From assembly GCA_050951505.1 (NCBI GenBank), contig JBMNJE010000002.1:62001-126000 (forward strand): a stretch of 64,000 nucleotides of DNA, in the 5' to 3' direction. A model generated the notes under the pieces. The model made no database searches. It had not been told where the DNA came from and saw only the letters and a program-made list of their open reading frames with translations. The position numbers and the translations under genes are program-made. The DNA is from DUOA01 sp012839095. Its GTDB lineage: Bacteria > Bacillota > Clostridia > Caldicoprobacterales > DTU083. Shown here in pieces: positions 42,226-50,290 of the stretch. Position 1 is the stretch's first letter; each line of letters opens with the position of its first letter.

Positions 42226-43656
42226 ATGGCAGTGCCCGTAATTATGCCCAAACAGGGACAATCAGTGGAAAGCTGCATTATTTCCAAGTGGCACAGGAAA
42301 AAAGGCGACAGGGTTTCAAAAGGGGATATTCTCTTTTCCTATGAAACCGACAAAGCCAGCTTCGAGGAAGAAGCACCTGAAGACGGGATTCTTCTGGATG
42401 TCTTCTTTGAGGAAGGAGACGATGTTCCCTGCCTTTTAAATGTCTGTGTAATCGGACAGGAGGGTGAGAGCACAGAGGAATTCAATCCCAATAAGAAGGA
42501 AGAGCAGCAGCCGGATGAGGAGGAAAAGACAGATAAACCGTCCTCAGAGGAAGCAGACAGCAGCCCTGCTCAGGCTGCCGGGGTCAGGCCGAAGCAGGCT
42601 GATACAGCAGCTGCCGGTTCTGATGATCCTTCAGAAATCAGAATTTCACCCAGAGCACGCAATCTTGCAGAAAAATTAGGCGTGGACTATGGCCGTGCCT
42701 CAGGCACCGGTCCCTATGGCAGAATCATAGAGCAGGATATTCTTGCCCTCCGTGATTCAGGCCATATGCTGACACCTTCAGCTCAGGCAGCCGCAGTATC
42801 AGGAACAGCAGCAGATGTAACCGGTACAGGCCTGGGCGGCAGGATCACAAGTTCCGATCTTAAGGCACCAGCTCCCGCACCTGCAGCAGCAGATGCAGAT
42901 GTGCAGGCAGCAATACCCGGCCCGGCTAAGCTTAGCTCAGCAGACTGGCTGGTAACCGATCCTGGCTATGAGGAGGTCAGAGTGCCCCATATCCGCAAGG
43001 TTATAGCAAAGGCAATGCATCAGTCGCTGACAACAACCGCACAGCTTACTCTGCATACTACCTTTGATGCCACGGATATCCTGGAGTACCGCAAAAAGCT
43101 TAAGGCAGCCCAGGACAGACTGGGTCTTGCAAATATAACCATAAATGACATGATACTCTTTGCGGTATCGCGTACACTTTTAAATTACAGAGATTTAAAT
43201 GCACATTTTCTGGATGATACCGTTCGTTATTTTAGCAACGTAAACCTGGGAGTGGCAGTCGATACTGACAGGGGGCTGATGGTTCCCACCATATTTGCTG
43301 CTGACACCCTTTCTCTTAACGAGCTGGCGCTGCGTTCCAGGCAGCTGGCGGCGGAATGCAAGGCAGGTTCCATCAATCCTGACTTTTTAAGAAACGGCAG
43401 CTTTACCGTTACCAATCTGGGCACCCTGGATATAGAGGCTTTCACACCCGTGTTAAACCCGCCTCAGACCGGCATCTTAGGTGTCAATAATATCATACAG
43501 CGCGCCAGGGAAGTTAACGGAGAAATTGAATTCTATCCGGCCATGGGCTTGTCTTTAACCTTTGATCACAGGGCAATTGACGGTGCCCCGGCCGCCAGAT
43601 TCCTCAAGGAATTGAAGACTAATCTGGAAAACTTCAGCATACTGCTAGTGAGGTGA
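42226..43656 (+). CDS. 2-oxoacid dehydrogenase E2 (dihydrolipoamide acyltransferase)
   Basis: E2 is the core of a 2-oxoacid dehydrogenase complex and passes the acyl group to CoA. The 476-residue chain has an N-terminal lipoyl domain (residues 1-80, lipoyl Lys43 in YETDKASFE), an acidic linker, a peripheral-subunit-binding domain (about residues 136-175: RISPRARNLAEKLGVDYG), a second, shorter copy of that domain (about residues 181-213: VTGTGLGGRITSSDL), an Ala/Pro linker and the catalytic domain (from about residue 248) with active-site His448 and Asp452 in DHRAIDGAP. Substrate specificity cannot be read off. The ribosome site AAGGAGTGG precedes ATG 42226. E3 and E1 follow directly. Confidence 0.93.
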   Translation: MAVPVIMPKQGQSVESCIISKWHRKKGDRVSKGDILFSYETDKASFEEEAPEDGILLDVFFEEGDDVPCLLNVCVIGQEGESTEEFNPNKKEEQQPDEEEKTDKPSSEEADSSPAQAAGVRPKQADTAAAGSDDPSEIRISPRARNLAEKLGVDYGRASGTGPYGRIIEQDILALRDSGHMLTPSAQAAAVSGTAADVTGTGLGGRITSSDLKAPAPAPAAADADVQAAIPGPAKLSSADWLVTDPGYEEVRVPHIRKVIAKAMHQSLTTTAQLTLHTTFDATDILEYRKKLKAAQDRLGLANITINDMILFAVSRTLLNYRDLNAHFLDDTVRYFSNVNLGVAVDTDRGLMVPTIFAADTLSLNELALRSRQLAAECKAGSINPDFLRNGSFTVTNLGTLDIEAFTPVLNPPQTGILGVNNIIQRAREVNGEIEFYPAMGLSLTFDHRAIDGAPAARFLKELKTNLENFSILLVR

Positions 43657-43661
43657 GATGA

Positions 43662-45029
43662 ATGCTATATGAGCTTATTGTAATCGGCGGCGGACCTGCC
43701 GGCTATCTGGCGGCAGAGCGGGCCGGCCAGTCAGGCCTGACCGTTCTTCTGGCAGAAAAGAGGACACTGGGCGGCGTCTGTCTGAATGAGGGCTGCATTC
43801 CCACAAAAACCCTGCTCTACTCAGCTAAGATCAGTGACAATGCCAGATTCGGAGAAAAATATGGAGTTAAAGCAGCCGATGTGACTTTGGATCATGAGGC
43901 TGTTATCAAACGCAAAAACAAGGTGGTACGGAATCTTGTTGCCGGTGTAAAGGCCAAAATGCGGAAGAATAATGTAACTGTAGTGACCGGAGAAGCCTAT
44001 ATAGCAGGGCGGAATCCGAAAGGCGCTTATGAGGTTAGAGTCGGTGATGCCGTCTATAGGGGAAGAAGGCTTCTTATAGCAACCGGTTCGGTTCCGGTGC
44101 TGCCTCCTCTGCCCGGAGTACAGGAAGGCCTTAAGTCCGGCTTCGTCATGACCAACCGCGAGATACTGGATCTGATGGAAGTGCCTGCTGACCTGGTTGT
44201 TGTAGGCGGCGGTGTAATAGGTCTGGAGATGGCATCCTATTATCAGTCTGCCGGCAGCAATGTAACGGTAATCGAATTGCTGGATCATATTGCAGGGAAT
44301 ACCGATCCCGAAATCGCTCAGATCCTGCTGAAGAATTATCAGAAAAAGGGAATCCGTTTCCTTCTCAGCACCAAGGTAACCGCAATCGAAGACAAGGCCG
44401 TGGTGTGCGAATCCGGCGGTGAAACCCTCAGGGTGGAAGCCGACAAGGTACTGATGAGCATCGGCAGACGGGCAGCTACAGAAGGCCTGGGCCTTGAAAA
44501 TATAGGTGTGGAACTGGAGCGGGGCCGGATAAAGACAGACAGCAGATGTCAGACCAATGTGCCCGGCGTATATGCAGCCGGCGATGTAAACGGCATATCC
44601 ATGCTGGCTCATACCGCTTACAGAGAATCGGAAACGGCAGTCAACAATATGCTGGGCAAAAAGGATATAATGCGTTATCATGCCATTCCGTCCGTAATCT
44701 ATACCAATCCGGAAGTTGCCGGAGTCGGAGAAACAGAGCAAACGGCAGCGGAGAAGGGAATAGAGTTCGAAGTTAAGAAGCTCCCCATGATGTACAGCGG
44801 AAGATACATGGCGGAGAATGAAGGCGGAGACGGGATATGCAAGATCCTGGTTGATAAGGAACATAAAAGGCTGATAGGCGTTCATATGATAGGCAATTAC
44901 TCTTCGGAGATCATATACGGCGCTGCCCTTATGATAGAAATGGAAATGCGGGTGGATGATGTTAAGGAACTGGTCTTCCCCCACCCCACTGTAAGTGAGA
45001 TAATACGAGAAACCATATTTGAATTTTAG
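43662..45029 (+). CDS. lpdA: dihydrolipoamide dehydrogenase (E3)
   Basis: E3 reoxidises the lipoyl arm of E2 and reduces NAD. The 455-residue flavoprotein has the FAD motif VIGGGPAGYLAAERAGQ (about residues 6-22), the redox-active disulfide GGVCLNEGCIPTKTLLYSAK (Cys at about 42 and 47), an NAD motif VVVGGGVIGLEMASYY (about residues 176-191), YAAGDVNGISMLAHTAYRE and the C-terminal active-site His-Glu region FPHPTVSEIIRE. The gene starts 5 bases after E2 and E1 starts 17 bases after it, so all three are one operon. Confidence 0.95.
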   Translation: MLYELIVIGGGPAGYLAAERAGQSGLTVLLAEKRTLGGVCLNEGCIPTKTLLYSAKISDNARFGEKYGVKAADVTLDHEAVIKRKNKVVRNLVAGVKAKMRKNNVTVVTGEAYIAGRNPKGAYEVRVGDAVYRGRRLLIATGSVPVLPPLPGVQEGLKSGFVMTNREILDLMEVPADLVVVGGGVIGLEMASYYQSAGSNVTVIELLDHIAGNTDPEIAQILLKNYQKKGIRFLLSTKVTAIEDKAVVCESGGETLRVEADKVLMSIGRRAATEGLGLENIGVELERGRIKTDSRCQTNVPGVYAAGDVNGISMLAHTAYRESETAVNNMLGKKDIMRYHAIPSVIYTNPEVAGVGETEQTAAEKGIEFEVKKLPMMYSGRYMAENEGGDGICKILVDKEHKRLIGVHMIGNYSSEIIYGAALMIEMEMRVDDVKELVFPHPTVSEIIRETIFEF

Positions 45030-45046
45030 AAAGTGAGGCGTCAGTT

Positions 45047-47518
45047 ATGCCAAGATCGCAGTTTATCGATCCAGCAGAGGTTCGAAAAAGCGGGTATATC
45101 AAGTTTAAGGATATTCCTGTCAATCAGTACAACAAAACCATCGAGGAAGAAAAGTCCAATTTTTCGACAGAAGACTTCCTGCGTATTTACCGGGACATGG
45201 TCATCATACGTGAATTTGAGTCCATGCTCAATTCCGTCAAGACCACCGGTGAATATAATGGTGTGAAGTATAATCATCCGGGGCCGGCTCACCTGTCCAT
45301 AGGCCAGGAAGCTTCAGCTGTAGGACAGGCCTATATTCTGGACAAGGACGATTTTATTTTCGGTTCCCACAGGAGCCATGGTGAAATCCTGGCCAAGGGT
45401 CTGTCTGCAATTGAGAAGCTCAGTGATAAAGAGCTCATGGATATAATGGAAGGCTACTTTGACGGTGCCATTCTGAGAGTGGTGGAAGGCAGACAGAAGA
45501 ATAAAAACAGCGTTAAGGAACTGGCTGTCGACTTCCTTATCTATGGAACCCTGGCTGAGATTTTTGCAAGGGAGACCGGCTTCCATAAAGGTCTGGGCGG
45601 CTCCATGCATGCCTTTTTCACTCCCTTCGGAATATACCCCAACAATGCCATTGTGGGCGGTTCTGCTGATATTTCAGTAGGTGCAGCCCTTTACAAAAAG
45701 GTGAACCGGAAAAAAGGTATTGTCATTGCCAATATCGGCGACGGATCCCTGGGCTGCGGTCCGGTATGGGAAGCCATCTGCCTGGCAACCATGGATCAGT
45801 ACAAGAAGCTTTGGGAAGAACCCTACCGCGGCGGACTGCCCCTGATCTTTAACTTCTATAACAACCTGTATGGAATGGGCGGCCAGACATATGGTGAGAC
45901 CATGGGCTATGAAATCCTTGCCAGGCTGGGAGCCGGAGTAAATCCCGAGCAGATGCACGCAGAAAGAGTGGATGGATATAATCCCCTGGCCGTCATAGAC
46001 GTTATCAGGAGAAAGAAAAAGATACTGGAAGAGAAGCAGGGTCCGGTTCTGCTGGATACCCTGACCTACAGATACAGCGGCCATTCACCTTCAGATGCAT
46101 CAAGTTATCGTACGAAAGAAGAAATTGAAGCCTGGATGGAAGTGGATTCCATTTCCGCTTACCGCAGAAATCTGGAAGAAGCAAATGTAGCTGCAGATGA
46201 CAGGTTCGAAGAAATTCTGGAAACAGCAAGGGAATTGATTTTCAAGTCCTACAAGCTGTCAATTGATGATGAAATCTCTCCCAGGATGAATCTTAATGCA
46301 AATCCCGATCAGATTGCTGATCTCATGTTCTCCAATGAAAAAATAGAGAAAATGGAAGACCGGGAGTGTGAGGTATTGATCCCCAAGGAAGAAAATCCGC
46401 GGGTTATCCAAATCAGCAGAAAAGTCCGTACTGCCACTCAGGATGGTAAACCTGTATCAGCCAACCGGCTTTTCAACTACCGTGATGCTGTATTTGAGGC
46501 CTTGCTGGATAAGTTCTATACCGATCCAACCCTGATCGCATATGGTGAAGAAAACAGAGACTGGGGCGGCGCATTCGCCGTATACAGGGGATTGACAGAG
46601 GCTCTGCCCTATCACAGGCTCTTTAATTCTCCCATTTCAGAAGGAGCAATTGTAGGTTCTGCAGTAGGTTACGGCATGTGCGGCGGAAGAGCGGTTGTGG
46701 AACTGATGTACTGTGACTTCCTTGGCCGGGCAGGCGATGAAGTATTCAATCAGCTGTCCAAATGGCAGGCCATGAGTGCAGGTGTTCTGAAAATGCCGGT
46801 TGTACTGCGGGTTTCCGTGGGGTCCAAATATGGTGCCCAGCACTCTCAGGACTGGACATCCCTCTGTGCTCACATACCCGGCCTGAAAGTTGTATTTCCG
46901 GTAACCCCCTATGATGCCAAGGGTCTGATGAACAGTGCACTGGCCGGCACTGATCCGGTAGTCTTCTTTGAAAGCCAGCGCTTGTATGGAATCGGTGAAA
47001 TGTTCAGGCCTGAAGGTGTGCCGGAAGGGTATTACGAGATTCCCATCGGTGAACCTGATATCAAGAAGGAAGGTAAGGATATTACCATTCTGACGGTAGG
47101 TGCCACCTTGTATCGCGCACTGGATGCAGCCAGGATCCTGGAAGAAAAATACGGATTGTCCGCTGAGGTCATAGATGCCCGCACCATAGTACCCTTCAAC
47201 TATGAAAAGGTTCTGGATTCCGTGAAAAAGACAGGCCGTATCGTACTGGCCGGCGATGCCTGCCAGCGGGGTTCCCACCTCAATGATATTGCACAGAATA
47301 TCAGTGAACTGGCCTTTGACTATCTGGATGCTCCCCCTGTGGTAATCGGGGCACGCAACTGGATCACCCCGGCTCATGAGCTGGAGGAGGAATTCTTCCC
47401 GCAGCCCGACTGGTTTATAGATGCCATTCACGAAAAAATTCTGCCCCTTAAAGGGCATGTGCCCAGGAACAACTTTACTCCGGGTGAACAGCTGCGCAAC
47501 AGTCGCAGAGGCGTATAA
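45047..47518 (+). CDS. 2-oxoacid dehydrogenase E1, fused alpha and beta subunits
   Basis: E1 binds thiamine diphosphate and decarboxylates a 2-oxoacid. The 823-residue chain joins both subunits. The alpha half (about residues 1-455) has REFESMLNSVK, GPAHLSIGQEASAVG, GLGGSMHAF, the TPP motif GDGSLG..(N26)..NN (about residues 231-271) and YSGHSPSDASSYR. The beta half (about residues 465-823) starts NYRDAVFEALLDKF and contains GYGMCGGRAVVELMYCDF. Between AKG and GGSMH there is an insertion of roughly 45-50 residues compared with ordinary E1 alpha (LSDKELMDIMEGYFDGA...KNKNSVKEL). Its substrate is unknown; it is not evident that it is pyruvate. Confidence 0.9.
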   Translation: MPRSQFIDPAEVRKSGYIKFKDIPVNQYNKTIEEEKSNFSTEDFLRIYRDMVIIREFESMLNSVKTTGEYNGVKYNHPGPAHLSIGQEASAVGQAYILDKDDFIFGSHRSHGEILAKGLSAIEKLSDKELMDIMEGYFDGAILRVVEGRQKNKNSVKELAVDFLIYGTLAEIFARETGFHKGLGGSMHAFFTPFGIYPNNAIVGGSADISVGAALYKKVNRKKGIVIANIGDGSLGCGPVWEAICLATMDQYKKLWEEPYRGGLPLIFNFYNNLYGMGGQTYGETMGYEILARLGAGVNPEQMHAERVDGYNPLAVIDVIRRKKKILEEKQGPVLLDTLTYRYSGHSPSDASSYRTKEEIEAWMEVDSISAYRRNLEEANVAADDRFEEILETARELIFKSYKLSIDDEISPRMNLNANPDQIADLMFSNEKIEKMEDRECEVLIPKEENPRVIQISRKVRTATQDGKPVSANRLFNYRDAVFEALLDKFYTDPTLIAYGEENRDWGGAFAVYRGLTEALPYHRLFNSPISEGAIVGSAVGYGMCGGRAVVELMYCDFLGRAGDEVFNQLSKWQAMSAGVLKMPVVLRVSVGSKYGAQHSQDWTSLCAHIPGLKVVFPVTPYDAKGLMNSALAGTDPVVFFESQRLYGIGEMFRPEGVPEGYYEIPIGEPDIKKEGKDITILTVGATLYRALDAARILEEKYGLSAEVIDARTIVPFNYEKVLDSVKKTGRIVLAGDACQRGSHLNDIAQNISELAFDYLDAPPVVIGARNWITPAHELEEEFFPQPDWFIDAIHEKILPLKGHVPRNNFTPGEQLRNSRRGV

Positions 47519-47574
47519 GAGCAAAAAGAGCAGCTGAGCAGAGTTAAATCAGCTGCAAAAGAGAAGAGAAATAA

Positions 47575-47618
47575 ATAAGGGCATGGCAGTACCTGCATAA
47601 GTATTGTTATGCCCTTAT
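47575..47618 (+). terminator. terminator-like hairpin after the E1 gene
   Basis: A perfect 10-bp inverted repeat, ATAAGGGCAT / ATGCCCTTAT, with a 24-base loop, 57 bases after E1. It lacks a clear T run. Confidence 0.45.
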
Positions 47619-47648
47619 TGCATTACAGGTGCATTTGGGAGAATGAAG

Positions 47649-47677
47649 TTGAGCCAGGCACATATCTGGGGTAAAAT
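47649..47677 (+). promoter_or_regulatory. candidate promoter of the lactonase gene
   Basis: TTGAGC 47649-47654, 17 bases, TAAAAT 47672-47677, about 85 bases before the start at 47763. Confidence 0.5.
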
Positions 47678-47762
47678 ATAGGTATAAATTTGTAGAACAT
47701 GAGGAAGTAAAGCCCAGGGATTAATTTATCGATTACAGAAAGAAGAAAGGTGGAGTTATCAG

Positions 47763-48836
47763 ATGGGTAAGGTACTGTACTATATCGGCACATACACATG
47801 GGAAGGCAGCAAAGGCATATATGGTACTTATATGGACAAAGAAACAAAAGAATTCACCCGGCCTGAGCTTTTTGCCGAACTGGCCTCACCTACTTATATG
47901 GTGACCAACAGCAGCAAGACAAGGCTGTATGCGGTAACGGAGACAATCGACAGAACAAGGGGCAAGGTTGCGGCATACAGCATAGAGCCTTCAACCGGAA
48001 AGCTGACCAAAATTAACGAGGCGATTGCACCGGGGCGGGGCATGTGCCATATATCAATTGATCCCGCTGATTCCTTCCTGTTTACCGTCTCCTATTCCGA
48101 TGCAACGGTTCAGGTGTATCCCATAGCGGAGGACGGCAGCGTTGGGGAAGTGTTATGTGTACGGGAGCATACCGGTAAGGGAGTCAACCCTCAGCGTCAG
48201 GAAAAAGCCCATGCTCATTATGCCAGCCTGACCCCGGATCAGAAGTACCTCTGCGTCTGCGATCTGGGCATTGACAGGGTGATGGTTTACCGATTTGACA
48301 GAGAAACAGGGCAGCTGGAGCTGGATGAAGAAAAGACAGTCAGGCTGCCGGATGGATGCGGCCCCCGTCATATGACATTCCATTCAAAGGGAAAGACTGC
48401 TTATGTTCTGTCCGAATTGTCATCCCAGGTATTCGTACTGTCCTATCATCCCGATAGAGGCTTTGAAATTGTCCAGACCGTTAATGCCCTTACAGAGGAT
48501 AATCCGGATTCCATTGCAGCAGCCATCAGGCTCAGTCCGGATGAAAGCTTCCTGTATACTTCCAACCGGGGGGAGGACAGCATCTCTGTATTTCGTGTAA
48601 AGGATTCAGGCCTGCTTGAGTATGTGTCTGCAGTCAGAAGCGGCGGGGAGCACCCCAGAGACTTTATTCTGTCCGATTCCTTGCTTCTTTGCGCCAACCG
48701 TGATACGGACAACATCGTTGTATTCAGGGCTTCTCATGATGAAAAGGCCCCTGTTTCGCTGATACCCATTCAGGAGATAACCGGTGTCTCCAAACCTGTA
48801 AGTGTGCTGGAATACCGGCTGTCAGAAAAACCCTGA
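47763..48836 (+). CDS. lactonase-family beta-propeller protein (6-phosphogluconolactonase-like)
   Basis: The 357-residue protein matches the Lactonase (YbhE/Pgl-like) seven-bladed propeller family. Typical pieces are YIGTYTWEGSKGIYGTYMDKE at the start, PTYMVTNSSKTRLYAVTE, HAHYASLTPDQKYLCVCDLGIDRVMVYRFD (about residues 142-171), GPRHMTFHSKGKTAYVLSEL and LSPDESFLYTSNRGEDSISVF. Family members open sugar lactones such as 6-phosphogluconolactone. It has no signal peptide. Next to sugar dehydrogenases it could open a lactone they make, but it has its own promoter and that link is an inference. Confidence 0.88.
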   Translation: MGKVLYYIGTYTWEGSKGIYGTYMDKETKEFTRPELFAELASPTYMVTNSSKTRLYAVTETIDRTRGKVAAYSIEPSTGKLTKINEAIAPGRGMCHISIDPADSFLFTVSYSDATVQVYPIAEDGSVGEVLCVREHTGKGVNPQRQEKAHAHYASLTPDQKYLCVCDLGIDRVMVYRFDRETGQLELDEEKTVRLPDGCGPRHMTFHSKGKTAYVLSELSSQVFVLSYHPDRGFEIVQTVNALTEDNPDSIAAAIRLSPDESFLYTSNRGEDSISVFRVKDSGLLEYVSAVRSGGEHPRDFILSDSLLLCANRDTDNIVVFRASHDEKAPVSLIPIQEITGVSKPVSVLEYRLSEKP

Positions 48837-48861
48837 GCTGCTGTTTTCAGGCCCTCAGCTA

Positions 48862-48890
48862 TTGACGGAGCAGGGTATATTGGTTATAAT
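48862..48890 (+). promoter_or_regulatory. promoter of the ECF S-component leader
   Basis: TTGACG 48862-48867, 17 bases and TATAAT 48885-48890. The predicted transcript would have a leader of about 170 bases before ATG 49066. Confidence 0.7.
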
Positions 48891-48993
48891 TAAGGCAAAG
48901 TTGACATGAAGTCAGCGCTTTAAGCACTCTATTGTATTTTATAATTCTGAAATGACTTATATATAAAATTACAGCTTAACAAAAAGTAAAATT

Positions 48994-49050
48994 GCCACGA
49001 AGGTATATGTCTTTTGAAGAAAGACCATTCCTGAGTGGCTTTATTTTTTC
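48994..49050 (+). promoter_or_regulatory. attenuator-like hairpin in the ECF gene leader
   Basis: Outer stem GCCAC (48994-48998) with GTGGC (49035-49039), inner stems AGG/CCT and GTCTTT/AAAGAC, then TTTATTTTTT (49040-49049). This is a terminator-shaped hairpin directly before the ribosome site AAGGAGG (49051-49057). Together with the upstream promoter it looks like a riboswitch or attenuator expression platform. I could not match the upstream leader to a named riboswitch class. Confidence 0.6.
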
Positions 49051-49065
49051 AAGGAGGTTTTCATC

Positions 49066-49695
49066 ATGAACAGAACAACTACAAGACAGCTGGTGCTGGC
49101 AGCCATGTTCACAGCTCTGGGTGTGCTGCTTCCCGTTGTGCTGCATCCCTTTGGGATTGCAGGGCAGGTATTTCTTCCCATGCATATTCCGGTACTGCTC
49201 TGTGGATTTATTGTGGGCTGGAGGTTCGGTGCCCTGGTGGGTCTGATTGTTCCGCTGATTTCCGCTGCTTTGACCGGTATGCCGCCTGTCTGGCCCATTG
49301 GGGTTTCCATGGCACTGGAACTGGCTGCCTACGGTTTCTTTGCAGGCTTTCTTTATGAAAAGTTTTCTGTTATCTTTGCAAAGATAGGTGCTGTACTGGC
49401 AGCGAGCATTGTAGTAATGCACTCAACCTACCGTCTAAGTATAGACTTTGTTTCAAACAAGCTTCCTGTCATTGTTTCATTGATAGGTGCCATGCTGGCA
49501 GGGCGCATTGTAATGGGTGCGGCCAATGTAATACTGTTTGGATTTACAGGAGATTCCTATACTTTCTCTGCTTTCATAGCAGGGGCTTTTATTACGGCAT
49601 GGCCTGGAATAGTTATACAGTTGATTTTGATACCGGCTGTCCTCTATGGGCTTAAAGCGTCAAAACTGGTAAAAAGGATGCCTGTCGATGTCTGA
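49066..49695 (+). CDS. ECF transporter S component (vitamin or precursor uptake)
   Basis: The 209-residue membrane protein has about six hydrophobic segments and the ECF S-component pattern: TTRQLVLAAMFTALGVLLP at the start (an AlaxxxAla-type helix that contacts EcfT), then GQVFLPMHIPVLLCGFIVGWRFGALVGLIVPLISAALTGMPP. The LPMHIPVLLCG and TGMPP signature occurs in a large group of ECF S components without a firm substrate. The kinase gene overlaps its end by 8 bases, so the substrate may be phosphorylated after entry. AAGGAGG precedes ATG 49066. Confidence 0.88.
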   Translation: MNRTTTRQLVLAAMFTALGVLLPVVLHPFGIAGQVFLPMHIPVLLCGFIVGWRFGALVGLIVPLISAALTGMPPVWPIGVSMALELAAYGFFAGFLYEKFSVIFAKIGAVLAASIVVMHSTYRLSIDFVSNKLPVIVSLIGAMLAGRIVMGAANVILFGFTGDSYTFSAFIAGAFITAWPGIVIQLILIPAVLYGLKASKLVKRMPVDV

Positions 49696-50290
49696 TGATA
49701 TCAAGGGGAGTATTGCAGCACTGACTGATGTATTCGCAACAATCGACAAAGCCCTGTCAGAACATGAGCATATTATTCTGGCCATAGACGGAAACAGCGG
49801 ATCAGGAAAAAGCTGTCTGGCTGATCTGCTTGCCGCAAGGTACGACTGCAATGTGATTCATATGGATGACTTTTTCCTGCAGCCTCATCAAAGAACATCG
49901 GAGCGGCTTAAGGAACCTGGCGGCAACATTGATTATGAACGATTTTTTGGTCAGGTTATGAGCAGGCTTAAAACCCGGGAGGAATTTCAGTATCAGCGGT
50001 ATGACTGCGGGAAGCAGGAGCTGGTCGGATGGGTTACGCTTACCCCCAAAAAGCTCAACATAATAGAGGGTGTATACAGCATGCACCCTCTATGGAACAA
50101 ATTACTGGACATCAGAATATTTTTAACCCTTCCGCCGCAGATACAGGAAGAACGCATCAGGCAGCGAAGCGGAGAAGAGATGTTGAAAAGGTTCCTGCAG
50201 GAATGGATACCCATGGAGAATCGCTATTTCGAAACCTTTGGAATAGCGAAGCTTTGCGATCTGATTATTGATACCGGTTCTCAGTCTTAA
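49688..50290 (+). CDS. P-loop kinase, uridine-kinase-like
   Basis: The 200-residue protein has a Walker A loop IDGNSGSGKSCLADLLA (about residues 33-49), the acidic MDDFF motif (about residues 58-62) as in uridine and pantothenate kinases, EGVYSMHP and an RIRQR lid segment (about residues 156-160). It is likely a small-molecule kinase (nucleoside, vitamin or similar). Because its start lies inside the end of the ECF S-component gene, I infer it phosphorylates the compound that the transporter brings in. The substrate cannot be told. Its 3' end overlaps the leftward DUF3842 gene by 26 bases. Confidence 0.85.
   Translation: MSDDIKGSIAALTDVFATIDKALSEHEHIILAIDGNSGSGKSCLADLLAARYDCNVIHMDDFFLQPHQRTSERLKEPGGNIDYERFFGQVMSRLKTREEFQYQRYDCGKQELVGWVTLTPKKLNIIEGVYSMHPLWNKLLDIRIFLTLPPQIQEERIRQRSGEEMLKRFLQEWIPMENRYFETFGIAKLCDLIIDTGSQS

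Noticed and set aside
43821..44984. Leftward open frame of 387 codons opposite the E3 gene
   Set aside because: Composition is odd (rich in His, Cys and Tyr) and it mirrors the dihydrolipoamide dehydrogenase codons; no ribosome site or family match.
46637..47524. Leftward open frame of 295 codons opposite the E1 gene
   Set aside because: Antisense shadow of the E1 beta half, no recognisable motif.
48994..49050. Match to a TPP, THF or preQ1 riboswitch
   Set aside because: The conserved core sequences of these classes are not present in the leader; only the terminator-like part is supported.
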